From positions 613,374 through 677,373 of the forward strand of contig JAGQDJ010000278.1 in assembly GCA_022885665.1 (NCBI GenBank): DNA of 64,000 nucleotides, written 5' to 3'. The position numbers and the translations under genes are program-made. A model generated the notes under the pieces. That model was not told where the DNA came from, did no database searches, and was given only the letters and a program-made list of their open reading frames with translations. Of this stretch, positions 1 through 14,300 are shown piece after piece; position 1 is the first letter of the stretch; each line of letters starts with the position of its first letter. The DNA comes from Triops longicaudatus (lineage: Eukaryota; Arthropoda; Branchiopoda; Notostraca; Triopsidae).

Positions 1-3000
1 CCTAAGCGAACCCAACAGAGACCTTCTTTTGCAAGGCTTCTTGCGAGCGAAAATGTAACGAAGTCACCGCGACAGACATCTGAAGCAGTCAGTGGGGCCC
101 AAGCGCAATCGTAAAACTCATTCTACATCCTTTCATATTATGTCAAAACTAAGCAACGATCTTATCTATGTTTGCACAACCTTCTTCTGTCACTGCTTTT
201 AGACCCATGTGGCAGCCGAAAGCCTATTTGGCAGTGACGCGCCTTGTTTTCGCGAGCACGTGGCCTTGCAAAAGGCGGCCATTATTGGGGTCCTTCAAGG
301 TCGGCTCTGTGTTCAGCTATAAAATTCTGCCTGCAAAATACTCTTATTTCTCACAACTACGTTTGCGACATATTTTACGCACATTGTACTGCTTTAGACA
401 CGCAAAAAATCAATTTTGTGGGATTTAGTGCCACCCTATAGCTGCTCCAAGAAAGGATTTTTTTAAAGGATTTTGTGTTGTTAGTTTCGCTTGTGTAACC
501 CATTGTTGAATTCCTGTTAGTATTACGAATAGTTTTGCAAGTTTTATAAGATTTTTTTTTCGTGGGGCGCAACTTAAAAGCTACTCTTCACTCGTAACTG
601 ATATTTTGTCAAGTAATGTGGACTGATGGCTGTTCGTAAGTCAGAAAATTAACGTCAGACAGTATCTGTTTGTTACATAAATATTGCTGAAAATCGAACA
701 ATGCTGATAAGACAGTATTCGACCACGGGATACATTTCTTCTGAAATTGCTTAACGAGAAGAGTTCGATAGGCCTGAATCAGGGCCGTACCCAGGATTTT
801 GGTTCAGGGGGGGGGGGGGGAGTTTCTTGGGGGAGTGTCCGTATGCAATTTTTTGGACACTGTTAGTCGCCTATGCTTACGGTTATAAAGTTAATATTCC
901 GGGGTGGGGGTGTTTAAACCACTAAAACCGTCGTGTGTACGGGAGTGGCATGAATATAATGAGTGGTCTTAAAACGCAACATGAAGAAAAGCTTCTCCAG
1001 AGAAGGTGAAGAAGTATGGCGGTTAATATAATAAAACTCTTCATATGGGATAGACAAGCTGTAAGCTCTGTTGTACTCTATGTAAAGAAACAGTTGACGA
1101 AAATGAACTACAATGCACCAACGACGGTTTATTTAGCAAGTCAGAAAACTTTAGAATCACGATTGTTAGCCCATAGGTCTATTAGTCGTACGTAATAGAA
1201 AGCTTAGTTACAGCGCCAAAATTTCACTACCCGCTAAGGGTTAGTGCTGATTGTTTTTAAAACTAAAACTTAGTCATATAAGATCTAGTCTTCATTTTTT
1301 ATGCAGATTTTATAGTTAAGAGAATTGAGTGTCTGTGAATTGAGAACAATTTACACTTTGGGTACTATCTATGCTCTTTTGGCGAACTAAGCAAAACTGT
1401 TGCGGAAACTTGAGTCGTGGATTTGTTGCATTAAGTGTGAAATCTAGTAATGTGAATTAAGTAACTATCACATGTAGTAGATTCTTACTATAACGAACCT
1501 TTTGTGATCAGAAAAAATGTTTTAAGTATTTAAAATTCCTTATATCGGAAGCTCTTTACTGTAAATTTACATAACTCGAGACTTAATGCACAGTAACTAC
1601 AGCGATTACAGCTAGTCTCATCAAACCGTTCGTTATTAGTTGGTTCTATTGTATCAGAAGCCACACGATACAACTCGCATCTTTATTTTGTAATTCATAT
1701 AATCATAGGCGTTTGCCTGTTCTTGGTCGCTTTATTTTCGGAACATTGTCATCTACTGTTTCTCCTGCATATTATTGGGCTAATCTTCGTTAAAAGATGT
1801 TAAACATTTTTAACTAGTTTGGATCGTTGAAATGCTCCCGAGTTATGGCTCTTTTAGTTTTCAGGGACATTCTTTGTTTTCGTTGAAAGAAGAGAAGGCA
1901 AGCGGCAAAATTGTACTCTTCAAGATGATATAATAAAGTTCTCGATTGTGGTGCGTGATAATGATGCGGAAAAGTGAATGCCACATTTCCTTAATTTAAT
2001 ACCATTATGTTACGCGAACATTTCGAAGCGCTCATAGGTGTTGTTTACTGTTTTCAGAACAAAGAAACAAGGGTGCTTTGCAGCCACAGGTGCTGCTTCT
2101 GTGTTCGTGTCATAAATGTTCGGAATGTGACCGAAGTTTCAGTGATATCAATAACCGAAAACAAAAGTACCATGATTAGGGTTCCTGAGCAAATTACTCT
2201 CGCGTTTTGTGCGATTTTGGCATTATCTTCTCAAAAGCGAATCATTAATGGCAAATGACTTTAAATTTTTGAAGTAGAATACCACTGTTGTCAACTACTA
2301 TGTGGTCCTAGTAAGGTTGTGAGTTGAAAAGTTGACATAACTTCGCCCAACAATCTTAATACCAGAAATAATCTTGAAAATTCGAGAACTATATATTACT
2401 AGGTTATAGTTAAATATGTAAAACTATTTTTTTCTGTTATTGTTACACGTTGTTTGCTATTATGTGCTTAATTGAACGTCATAAATGTGTTTCATGAAAG
2501 CTTACATTGTCACGACTTGGAGCTCGTCAGAGTAGGGAAAGAGCTGGAATTATTTTTTGAAAAGGGTCAAAATCTTTAATTTTTTATTTTTTTTAGTTAC
2601 GTCAAATATATTTCTTTTATATAGAACATAAAGTACGTGTTACTGGAAATATATTTAAAAGGAGGGTATAAATGAACAAAATGAGGACAAACCTCAAATA
2701 TTATCCCTACAAGCTCTAGCACAAACCGCATTTAATTATTACATTCATAGCCGCTTCTGCCTGGAAGTGTGTGCCTTTTCCGACAATGCACCATTTCCTG
2801 TTCTCCTTTTTTTATTGGATACTTTCAGTGCGTCTACTACAATACTTTCTTTGCCTCGGAGATGCGCTGGTGAGAGTGCCTGGTTTCGTTATAATGAATA
2901 GGTCAGTTTTTGTTGTAAAGAAAATTCTGCAACTAGATAAGATTAAAAGGCTTTCCTGACTCGGTCCGGTTCCGACATGGCTGATAGTTCATTCACTCGT

Positions 3001-5386
3001 AGAGAACTCTTTGGGATGGGCGAAGGTTGAATACCTCCAGTTGGGGCTGTAAAAGCAGCAGTTTGCCTTGGTTCGTTCGCAAGTGCAGAGACAAGCGGCT
3101 CTAGAATATTTAGAAATTCAAATTAACTTGGGAGTGGCACCCAACGTCATTAATTAAGTTTAGTGTGTGCGTTTGCGTGTTTGTGTGTGGGCTGCACCTA
3201 AGTTTTCCTGGAAAAGGTACCTGCTTTATGTTGGTTTTGTGTCGTTTCAAGCCTCTTTTTCCTAAGGATTTTTATTCGTGAGGTAACCTATTGTAAGACT
3301 TGAGTGAGCGCTTGTACCGACAAAGTTGTGTGTAATTTTCTTTGATTTTTTTCTTTTTTTTTTTAAAGTGCTGCGCACGTTGTGTAACTTTGAGAAAAAG
3401 CGTGGTGAGTGTTTTTTTTTCTTGTCGGAATGTGTGACTCATTTTTGATTTTCGAGTAAAAGAAGTAACAGTTTAAGAAGACATGAGTTTATAGGCCTTG
3501 AAAACTCTTAAGGGATTTGAAGAAGCGCTCTAAACGAAATGTAAATTTGCTACTGATAACACATTTTCCAGCAAACTTTTAGTAAGTTTATGCCTAAGAT
3601 TAATGTCCAAGGTAAACTGGGTAGACAAGTTTCGCTCTGCTTTTCCTGAGAGCTCGTGTCCTGACCTTGGGTGTTTCGTGTTTGTAATGTTTTGTCATCA
3701 CGACCAAGCACTGAAGATGCATCTTACGAGAAGAAGCGTGTTTTGTTTAAGATTTATTTGCTATCCAATTCATATAATTGTTAGACTGATCTTCCTGTTG
3801 GCTTTGTATTGGTAGGATTGAGTTCAACACAGTCCAGGCTGCGTCATCCGTGGCGAAATACGTCGCAGACAGTAATTTTGTCATCCGCTTATTTTTACGT
3901 ACCAGCACTTGAATGCTGTTAACGATAGAGACGAGTGATGGCTGAAATAGTCCATTCAGACGCAAGCTTCCTTATTTTTTAAAAAATCTACCTCGATTAA
4001 ACTATACTTTCTGTTTAAAATAGTCTGCGAGAATGTACTCAATACCGGATACAGAAAAAGCTGGATGACTTAAAAAGCAAATCGGTTGCCATTATCGGCT
4101 GTAAATAAGTAAAAAAAGCTATTAATTAAAAAATAAGTGACAATTTAAAAAAAATCGATTTGTGATGTTTTTGGAAACTTTTTAATTCTTTTTCTCTAAT
4201 TTTCCCGTTCTTGGCACACCGACTTGTTGTTGAAGTGTTGTACCTTTTTCCTTTTATTTTCGTATTTTCGAGTATGAGTACTAACTAGTGGAGTTACAAG
4301 AAAACAAATGTTGGGGAAATAGCGGCCGATTAAGTGCCGTCTTCTGTAAGCTAGGACGAAGAAAAAAGGTTCAATTGTGTAGCTATAATTAACTAGTAGG
4401 GATCGTTAACTGGTGTTGGTGCACAAAAGAACAGTGTCATGTATGACCATGCAGTAGACAATCCTCAAAGTACTAAGCACGACATTTGATGCATTGAATA
4501 CGCGTGAGTTGTTTGTTGTTCTATTCAGAAGAGACGGAGAGCAAGTTGACACTTAGCATTAGAAAATTCAGCGAAGATTTTCTAGAGGAAATGAGATAGG
4601 AGAAAGTTAAGTTGTTCTAGTTAGCCGTAAAGGTTTATATGGAATAGGAAACGGGAAAAGGAAGGTTTTCTATTACGGTTTATGCGTATTTCAGTTTGAA
4701 TCTGCTTTTTAAGCTTGACTGTTCAGAACGCTCCATTTTCCCCTTTGTAACTCTCGATAATTATGGGAGTGTCACGGAACTATTCAAACCCTTTTTCCGC
4801 TCCATTTCCAGTCAAGCTCTAGTTCATTGTTAGTCCACGTGATGAAACTTTGTGATTGGTGAAAATCGGTTGATTGTAGCATCTTTGCGAACTAAGTTAC
4901 TTGTGACTTTGAGCTTAGTTGTATTTATTACTGTAGCCTTAAATAGACTTTATTTGTTTGTGGCTTACATACAAATGCAAATGAGCTGTCGCTGGAACAC
5001 AGCTGCGTTCCCGGTTATGGTAATTTTGTGTGTGTGCGTTTGATGTTGTTGTCTCCATTCTTGGCTTCCGACCTTCACCTCATTCGCCATGTTAAGAAAA
5101 CAAGGTTGTCGGGATGCTATATGGGAATTCTGGGAGACTTCGGGGGGTGGGTGTCAAAAATGCCGGTTTGTTCATCACTGGAGTGCATGAGCTCGTATTT
5201 GAATCCCTTTCAAATAGAAACGTTTTTGAAAAGTATGTTTTAAAGCATTTAAGTGGGTTCCACCGTATTTGTAATATTATATACCATTTGATAGAATATA
5301 GACAGCAATTTAGTGCAGAAAAATTTCTGTAAATTATGAAAAGTAATGACTTTTTCATGAAACAGATTTCTATTATTATTTCTTAG
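1..5386. other. Non-coding stretch, probably an intron or 5' region of the CEP170-like gene
   Basis: No open frame here has coding character, convincing splice borders or recognisable homology. The stretch is AT-rich with many homopolymer runs. The first supported exon downstream (5387) begins with the last two bases of a split codon, so at least one upstream coding exon exists. The FHA-domain exons expected for CEP170 are not seen here and probably lie before the window. Near 780-830 there is a 14-base G run beside a motif common at the ends of dispersed repeats in invertebrates. I see nothing else to annotate. Confidence 0.5.
780..830. repeat. G-run with dispersed-repeat-like flank
   Basis: A 'gggccgtacccagga' motif is followed closely by an uninterrupted run of 14 G and a second G-rich patch. 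This arrangement recurs at the ends of dispersed repeats in many invertebrate genomes. That is recalled knowledge; no second copy is visible in this window. Confidence 0.25.
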
Positions 5387-8300
5387 GACACGTGGATGGG
5401 AACGGCGATTATTTATGGACGAATCCTTATGCGTATCCGAACACTGTCAGCGCCAAAGGTCACAGTGATGGTCATTGTACCGCACCTGGACCGTATATGG
5501 AGACATGTAGTGCTCCAGCGACACCCTTAATTGCTTCCCCATCACCTTACCTCCAGTCGCCGTTTCCGTTGGACCCGCCTCCTACCGCTGCTCAACCACG
5601 CCCTGGTTCAAATTCCCATTTGGAGGAAGATAGCCTGAATGATTCGCCAGTGAAAGTTTCTCCGTCGTCACCCGTCCAAAGCCCAGCGAATCCATCGCCA
5701 GTTCTTGTGCCAACCGAACCCGCTAACTCCCCTGCTACTGCCGTAAACACTGCAATTGCTGCTCAAGTTGAAGTGATAAACGCCGAAGTGATAGAAGAAG
5801 CGAAACCTCTCCCCGGACCGTTAGCTTTCACCATTGATTTCGGCGAAACGAAAAAAGACACGCCCAAGCGTGTTTTTGCGCCAAAGCATCGTCGCACACC
5901 GTCATCACAAAGTGCGGTGGCTGCACCGCCTTCCGAAGACACTACCGCACACCGGAAAAGCCAAGAACCTGAACCGGCCGGAGACGGCAAAATGTTAAAA
6001 ATGCGCATGCCCCTTGATTTCAAGAAGGCGTACTTCGTCGCATCAGAAGGATATTTTTCCAGCGATCAAGAAGAAGAACACAACAGTAGGCGTAACAATG
6101 CCTCAGTGAAAAGTAAGTTGTTAGCATTCATTCAACCGCACCTGAGTCAGTAGTACGGACGTAGAAGGTAGAAAGTTCTCCAGATCAGTTACTTTAGGTC
6201 ATTGACCTTCTTTCGCCATTGTATTAAGCGAGCTTTTTTGTTGTTGTTGCAGCCTCTCGTAATAGCAGTGTGCCAACTACGCGGAGGCCGGCATTGCAGC
6301 GCACAGAATCAAACTCGGAAACAAAACGAACAGTCTCACCCTCCCCTCCACCAGCATATTCGACGAAGGAAGTCGTAACTGCTACGCGAAATAACAACCA
6401 AGTGCTTCTGGCGACTAATGAGAGCAGTCGTCCGTTACAATATCATGTTAACAGCTTAAAAAGCCCGAGCAACACTCCTACTGGTTCCCGACCGGATGAC
6501 CTCAAAGAAAGTCACACTAATGGTAGGAAGATCTCTTCAGACTCGCTAGGCAAGAAAGAGGAAGACGACGACCTTAGCGAAACAGGGACTTACACAGTAG
6601 ATAAGGAATCTCCGGAAGAAGAGCAGTCTCGCAAGGATATAGAACGTGTGTTTGGGCTTGACTGTAATAATACTCTACGAAATTCTCCTGACCAGGGTCA
6701 GACCGAAACAAAGGTACCTTTTCAGTTTGTCTTTAAGCTTTGATTCGTAAGGTCTCGAATGCAAACTCTAGGGCTCTGCAAGAGGAACGCCAAACTGGAT
6801 TTGTGAATGGGCTGCTCAAGTAGCACAGCAGCAACAACAGCACAGTACCAAAAGTGGAATAGAGACGCAGTTCGCTGCAAAACGTCGCACTAGCCGCGGT
6901 AAATTCTCTTTGTTTATTTAGTTTAGTTACCTTATAATTGCCACACTTTGTTTTTTAATTGATTATTACTTTTTATTTATTTTTGCTAATACGATGTGTT
7001 CTTATAGATCCTACGCCGAACCGAGCCAATGTCTCCACTACGTCTAAGCCGCCTGCTGGTCCGGCAAACAATGGAAGGACAGCCCCTGAGGGTATAACAG
7101 GTAGACCCCGTCGTAGATTACCGTCCGTACCAACACAAGGCCATTCCAGGTCACGCTCTTCACCTCGAAATAGCGATTTGTCAGACGCGGACAGTCCGAC
7201 AGGCAATAAAGTAATATTTACGTGAGTTGTCCTTGTTTTTGCGAAATATAGCCAAATTTTATCATAGAGTTCAACAACGTCGTACAGCGATAGGCATAGT
7301 CCGGTGTCTAACTTTAGAGGGCGCGGGGAAGCCAATCAAGAAACGGAATCCTTTTTGCGCGATACAGAATCCGTGGTTTCAGCCATGCAAGCACGAGTAG
7401 ATCGCAGTCGTGGTTTTGCATCCTCCTCCTTAGAATCTCACGATTCTGGAGGTGACTCTGATATGGATACAAGTACCAGTTACAGTGTCGCTACCCCGAC
7501 AGCGACCACTCCCCGGGCGAAATCCGCAGAAACTTGTCGCGATTTCGGTGGCGATTCCGTAAGCCGTAGACTGACTGCGTCAGCGAAAGCCAAGCTCAAG
7601 AGCTCAGATACTGACGACCTCAGTGGAAAAGTTCTGCTACGGGAAACGTCGTACGTCGTCCATCGAGGAAACCGTTTAGAGTCCGCCGAGAGTGCAAAAT
7701 ACGCCAATTCTGTGTCCCCGCAAAGTGAGACCGAATCGAACGGAAAGTTTCAGAGTCATTATGAAGACGGCAAACCGTATCAGTCCGACACAGAAAGTGA
7801 GGGAACTGAGTCACAGCGAATAGTGCCGAATCCAACCCCTACAATACGCTACAATCGAGCTCTCAGGTAGGATTTTAGTACATTGTTTTCCGTAAGAATT
7901 CCCACGTTAGCATAAACAAAACATTATAGCAAAGTTTTCATCTGTGTTAGACTTGCAACGCACTTTGTGTCCCTAAAAGTCGTTGCGTTCGAAAACCTAT
8001 CTTTGATTGTACTATAATGAAGTCTTTGCAACTTAAAAAATAACCATGGATGGGAAAACCGTACCACCAGTGAACATCTTTGTTTTGTTTACATGGACAC
8101 TGAGCGGTAGGATTTTTCTGTTATTTATTTGTTTATTTTTGACAAGTGTTGCATTCATAGTTATCTAAAACCAAGAATGGTGATTTTCAGTTCGAAAATT
8201 GGCCTTTTTTCACTTCTTAGATTGAAGATTTTCATTTGCATACATTCGTGGGCGATAGAATGACTCACTCGTAGTTTACTCCGTGCTTTTCCATTGATTA

Positions 8301-9886
8301 CTCATTTGCATTTCTTCTTTTAGCTTGCGACGTGGCAGACTTGGGTTAGACACGGATGTTCAGTCCCAGGAACGAAGAAGGGGTGCTACGGTGTCACCGT
8401 CGCCTACGCCAACGACAATACATCAGGCACGGAAACCCGCCAGCTCATCCAAGCCCCCTTCGTCGTTGAAAAATTTTGTACCCGCTGCTACTGATGGGCA
8501 AAAGACGGCCTTTTCCCGCTCCGACGGGGGTCGCTTTAGTTTACGAGTTTCTACCAAATCCCAATCCGATAAGACACAGGGAGCTAAGCCGAAAGTAGCG
8601 AAAACGCCGTCATCGAGTATTAGACAATCAATAAGTCACAGCCCAAGTCCAAACCCTGTCGGTTCAGTTCCTACAGGTGGAAGCTATAACAACGGCGCAA
8701 ATTCCCAAGGAGGGCGCAGGAGCAGCTCAACCCTGAGCTCCAAGGAAGCCGAGTTCCAAAACTGGAAGCGAAGAAAAACATATGATCCCATGAAAGCTGC
8801 TGCTGAAGGACGCAAAAAGGACGTAGCTAGAAAGCAAGGCAATGAAGCATCGCATCGAGCTGACCCTGTACCACCCATGATGAGTCGAAGCATGATGGCA
8901 CCGTCGTTAAGTCCATGTCGCAGCCCTAGCCCATCCCGGACCATTATCCGTTCGGCATCATTTACATACGTGAACGATAGTCAAGCAGAAGAGGAGTGTT
9001 CTATTTTGCTACCTCAAGACCAGCTGCCTGCCAAGCAAACTCACCAGCATTGGGAGGAAAGGACGTCAGATCGGGAAGATCTCTGCTTGGACTTGCAGAA
9101 ACTAAGCCTACGAACAAGTGGTGTTGGCAGGTTGCATGCCCCTAATCGCGTTTCAGAACTGGAAACGGTGGAAGACAACTCGTCGTTAAGTCCTAGTTCT
9201 CCACGCCGCAAAGTATGATATTGTATTTGTGTGTCAGCTAAACTTACTACAGTTTTTAGTGAAGAATTATTGACCTTTCGTTTATTAAAAATGAACTCGT
9301 TTTAGGGACTTGGTGATGACAGCTCTGATGTTACGCGTGTTTCACGATCATCGAACTCCAGTTCGTCGATTAGGACTAGATCAAAGCTGGAGGTAAATTT
9401 GTTGCTTTTCATGTCCGGTCTAGGTTTCATTTAACTGTACTGTTTAGGCGCTGGACAACTTGGTTATTAATACCATATTTGGCTTATCGGGCAAAATTCG
9501 ATGTCATGCGGATGCGCTGTTACGAAAGTTAAAACCTCAGTTTGCAGACGATATTGAACGTCTAGCTGCTTTAGATGATTCGCTTTTGCGTCTTAGCGAA
9601 GCTGAAACGCCCCCTGGGCCCCAGATGGCCGCGCGAAGTACTTCCAGGGAGTTGTCGGGAACTTTAAAAATTATGAAAAGAATCGAACAGGTCTTCCTTG
9701 GTAAGTAGCTATAGTGTTGATAATGCTTCTCTTTGGTCCACTTCCAATCTTAATTTTGGTCTGTTTTGAGCAGTTTTGGATCAAGTGCTGTTTGAAGAAG
9801 GTGTGGAAGGTGGGGGCGAAGGAACAATTAACTTGGAGGACGTTGGAGGGAAATGGAACGGATACCATAGCGGAGAGTTTTATTAG
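5387..9886 (+). CDS. CEP170: CEP170-like centrosomal protein, 3' part (about 1,150 residues)
   Basis: Proposed exons are 5387-6112, 6253-6713, 6772-6898, 7008-7210, 7268-7866, 8324-9212, 9306-9392, 9448-9700 and 9774-9886. All joins keep phase and the stop is TAG at 9884-9886. The product is Ser/Pro-rich and mostly disordered. Recognisable CEP170 features are an FTIDFGE block before a basic KRVFAPKHRR stretch, a NRALSLRRGRLG block, and a C-terminal helical segment ALDNLVINTIFGLSGKIR followed by ELSGTLKIMKRIEQVF. Vertebrate CEP170 binds microtubules and subdistal appendages of the mother centriole through its C-terminal half and carries an N-terminal FHA domain. That domain would lie upstream of this window. 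The assignment rests on the C-terminal helices and gene order of motifs; CEP170 versus CEP170B cannot be separated. The gene converges on XPOT. Confidence 0.75.
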
Positions 9887-11349
9887 TGTTTCCATCTTGG
9901 TTCATTGACTTTGAAAAAAGCGTTAATTTATATTGTAGCTCTTTTTGTATCTCTCCCTGTGGCAGCTTTGACAGCAGTTTCTTGTATGCTTGTTGCGCAT
10001 AGCGTTTTTTTAATTCCCTAAGGCGTCTTCCAAGTCATCCAACGGGTTGTGATGATCGACACGTCGCATCAAATGAAGCTCGCCGGTGACAATCGTAATT
10101 GTAAGGTGGTGCAAAAAGAGGTTGAATGGTGCTATACATTTGCACACATTTTTTTCTTATGTGATATTTTACAACATTTAAAACTTCACGCAGCCAAATT
10201 TTACGATCATTATGCTGCAACCTCCTGTATGCATATTTGAAAATTAGAATGCGTTTGTAAAGCTTTCACAATAATTTTATTTGTTATATACACTATATTA
10301 CTAGTTTTTTGCTTCATTTTACAAGTTGTACAGCTCTCTTTATTTGCTTCTTTTATTGCTGTTCTTGTGCTAGTGAAGATGGCTAAATATAAGCTGCTCG
10401 TTAAAGCGAGACCGAGTTTACTCATGTATTACATTAACAAGATACTAGGTAAGTTGTGTATGGTGCGCAATTTAGGCGCTGACAACAGAAATTTTTATAC
10501 TGTTAACAAGAACCTAGAAGAATTAATTTAAAAAGTCATCTTATACTGGGTTTATTGTAAACGAAAAACCGTACTTCGTTTTTGCCTATTCCGGCTAGTT
10601 TTTGGGTCAAAAAGAAAAAAAAATAGTTTGCTAGAAAACTTAGTTGAGTCGAATAAGATACAGAGTTTTTACTCGACTGGTGGCATTTGAGATTATTTTG
10701 TTTTTATTTTCAAAGTTACCTATGCATGAGCATTATGCCACGTGGAAAAATTTGTTTTCCAGGAATTAGGAAGGAGCAAAGCACACAACATGCCGAACAG
10801 CCTGGGTGCTTTTTCCAAGAATATACTGAAATAATCCTTTCAGAAAAGAAGGACGAAAAAAACACTGCTAATGGGGCTGTACCTTAAAACTTAAACTAGA
10901 CTTAGCACAAGTAAACTAAATGACTAACATAACTGAATAAAACTAAAGCAAACATCACTCTTATGTATTTGTCCTGGTTTCCAAATAAGGAAGTGTGGAA
11001 TAGTTTTATACAAAATGAAAGTGCTTAGACAGGATACGATGTTAAAAGCGGAAGCAAGAATCCACATCCACCAACCCACGTCAAAACTTCAATCTCCTCT
11101 CTTTACGTTAAAATCCGCTCCAAAGAGAAACAACACAATTTATTAAACATTAACTTTAACTTTTGTATGTCCAGTTCATTTTTAACCTATTTACATGCCA
11201 GTAGCTTGACAATGGAGCCTATGTTGCCATAAATTCACTGTGACAAGAATTTTCACATCTAAAAAAAAATTCTCACTTCCCAACCAAAACAAAAGCCGTT
11301 TTTCCTCTAGAAATGGCGGCAAAGACTCGAAAATACACCTCAAATTATC
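9887..11349. other. Convergent 3' UTR region between CEP170-like gene and XPOT
   Basis: No coding exon is supported. It holds the 3' UTRs of two converging genes. An AATAAA on the minus strand (tttatt at 11139-11144), 206 bases past the XPOT stop, is a plausible XPOT poly(A) signal. An AATAAA at 10936-10941 on the plus strand could serve the CEP170-like gene, although it lies about 1 kb past its stop. Confidence 0.45.
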
Positions 11350-14300
11350 TTAAGGTCTAGCTTGTTGGAAAAATAGCCGGATGAAAGTTTTGAACGCCTT
11401 CAAATCAGACTTCAGGGCGGCACAGTATTCAACTGCCCTCTCCGAAGGGACTTTCAGGCTCGGAAGATACTGAAGCTGCAAAAATTCTAATAACTCGTCA
11501 CCCTGAAATTGAACAATTATAGATTATAAATACGACACAAACGAATCTGACTCAACTTGTGAAATACTGAACACCACATGCAGTAAAATGGAATTGTTTC
11601 AACGTACCCATTTTTCGTATATAGCTCGCAAACAGAGGGCACTTTCACTCAGTGCCAGTGTAGTCTGTGCGTCTCCAAGGTCAAAGGTATCCCGCAAAGG
11701 TGCCATAAAGCATGCCGGTACCACACGGGCAAATACAAATTCTCGAAAACCCGTCGGCCCCTCTTTGCCACCCCACAATTCTACCAGTCGTTTCAATATG
11801 GAAAAAGCGGAACGCTGTGCTACTGGGTCAGGTCCTTCCACAGCTCCTTGAATGATGGACATCAAGACACGTTGCAACGTATCGGGATCCTGGACTGTGA
11901 GAACTTCCGACAAGCCGTGAGCCAACAAAGCGGAAATGAACGAGAAGTAGGATCTTTGCAAGGATTGCTTTTCCAAACGCACTTCTTCATCGCTTTCATC
12001 AACAAGTGCTGCTTGTGCTGCAAACAACGCTGACACGATGGGCACAAAGGCTTGAGTTAAAAATACACCAACGGTTTTCTAAAACATTGGCCATTACACG
12101 ACTATCGACTTTTATGCGACCTTTAAACTTACTTTATACTTTGATATAATCTGGTTTATAAGCGGGATATACTCCGAAAGTGCTTGAAAGTCCTGCGCTT
12201 TCAGTAACACTTGGGAGGCTGGTCCAATAAACGGCAACAGTTCATCGCCTAAGCAGACCACCATTCGATGAAGAAATTGACGTAGCCCTGCTTGGACTTC
12301 GCTCAACGTCTCCGGCAACTGACCTGCTCTTAAAAACACTTGCAAGGCATCTAAGTAGACTTGCAAACAACCGGAGGACTGGATGGTAGAATGGTTGGAA
12401 AACGCTTTTGAAGCCCAAGCTACGCAGGAAATTGCATGACTTAACTGTGCTCCAAGGTTAGGATTTGGCGTAACGTTGCTAAGACCTTCTTCAAGCAAAA
12501 CAATAAATCGGTCCAATACAGGAGAGAGAAGGTTTTGCATCAAGATCTGTTTCCTCTTCACATACAAAGAAGTAAATAAAAAAATGGCTAATTAGTACAC
12601 ACCTTTGTAAATACAAATAGTTGAAACTGCAATTAAAGAAATAAACAAATAGTACGATTAGTCATAATTTCTTTTTTAGGGTTTACCTCCACTGGGAAGT
12701 CGCCATTTACAATGAGTATTCCAGCCGATTCGAAAATGAAGAGCTGATCGTCCCGTGTCAATAAAACGCCCTGGGGAGCTTTGTCAGATACGGTAGGAAG
12801 CAACAGGTCACACAACTGCCTTAAAACATCTTCGGTATAACTAGTTAACTGCCCTCTATTGAAATAACCAGTCCTCTTAGTATATGAAACAAAACTTGAT
12901 CATTTTTTTCTTTACTTGTTAGGGGTTCGGACGAATCGTGAAAATAAATACGCTGCACGAGACCGCACCTTTGCGGAAGGATGGTGTAAACCACGATGGT
13001 CAATGAAGGCCGCTAAAGTCTGAGGGATCCACTGGGGCTGCACAGCGAAAAACTTTTCATAACGAACGCAGGTTTCCAGGAACTGAAGTCCAACGGCTGG
13101 GTGTGGATGGTTACTGATGCCGCTGCCCACTAAGATGCACATGAGTGGTTGGAGTACAGAGGCTTTGCTAGGGTCGCCCGAAAAATGGTTCCCATGAGAA
13201 GCTGGCAAGGCTTCGCCCAACCAATACAATAGGATAATGGCAGCTTCCAGTGCCGGGACAGAAGATTCTTGCCATCTTGTCAGCGTCTCTTCGACCATCC
13301 CACGCACTTGGTTTAACAACAGTTCCCTGTCCAAGCCACCGATATTGTCGAACAGCACTTTGAGCTGTTTCCTAAGACAGACACGTTAGGGAAGTCATTT
13401 TATGGGTTTCATTCCAATTTACCTGTACTCTAAGAAGGTAGCTTCTTCTTCACCATCATGGTCGAAATCAAAGCTTTCATCATACTGCAATTTTCGCATT
13501 AACACGTATAGAATCGCTCTGAGCTGTTCGTTTTGCTCACTTTCCAGCAAGCCTTTTTGTTTCAACAATTGGATATATTCTTTTAAATAATCTAAAACAG
13601 AAGCTGACACGTCATCGTCCGAATGAGCTAAAAATTGCACCGCCAGAGTGGCTTTGCGTTGCAAGGAAGCTAGAACTAAGGCCAGAGTGACACGATCACT
13701 CCCTTTTTTCAGTTTCGTCCAACAAAGGCAAAGTTGAGTTCCCATGGCGTTTAAGAGTTTGCCGAGTTTTACCAAGTAGTCGCAGTCGTCCTCCTAGAAA
13801 GCGACCTTCTATTAAGAACGCACTAAGCTAACCAAGTAAAAGAAAACTTACATCCTGGAGTTGAAATACATTATTAGCTTCCAGGACAGATGAAAGCGAG
13901 TCAACAAGCTTCAGCTTCGTTATAGGTTCCATGCCTTTGCTGACCAACTCGGCTAGGCAATCGGCAGCAGCCTCCCTCACACTCCCACTGGTAGACGTAG
14001 GGGCGTGACCGTGCTGCAGAAGCCGCACTAACACGGGTACGAAGCGGTCGTTGGCCACCAAAGATACGTCAATCCACGAAACGTAACACCCAACGACATT
14101 CAAACAATCTACCAACAACTCTGGCTCGGTACTTTCATACAGAGTCTACATAACAAAAAATAAATAAATAGATATATACAAGGTAAACACATCGGTACTT
14201 TTCTGTTACACCCCACTACTTAGTTCTAGTTTCCTCATCCCTTACCTAACGAAACCTAATCGAATGTAACTTAATTTTCGCAAATTTTAACGTACTTAAC

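Noticed and set aside
168..572. Overlapping 60-90 codon frames at the left edge
   Set aside because: No coding bias, splice borders or recognisable motifs; consistent with chance.
6714..6743. Read-through end of CEP170-like exon 2 as a natural C-terminus
   Set aside because: A GTACCT donor at 6714 joins in phase to an exon starting 6772, and downstream CEP170 blocks continue.
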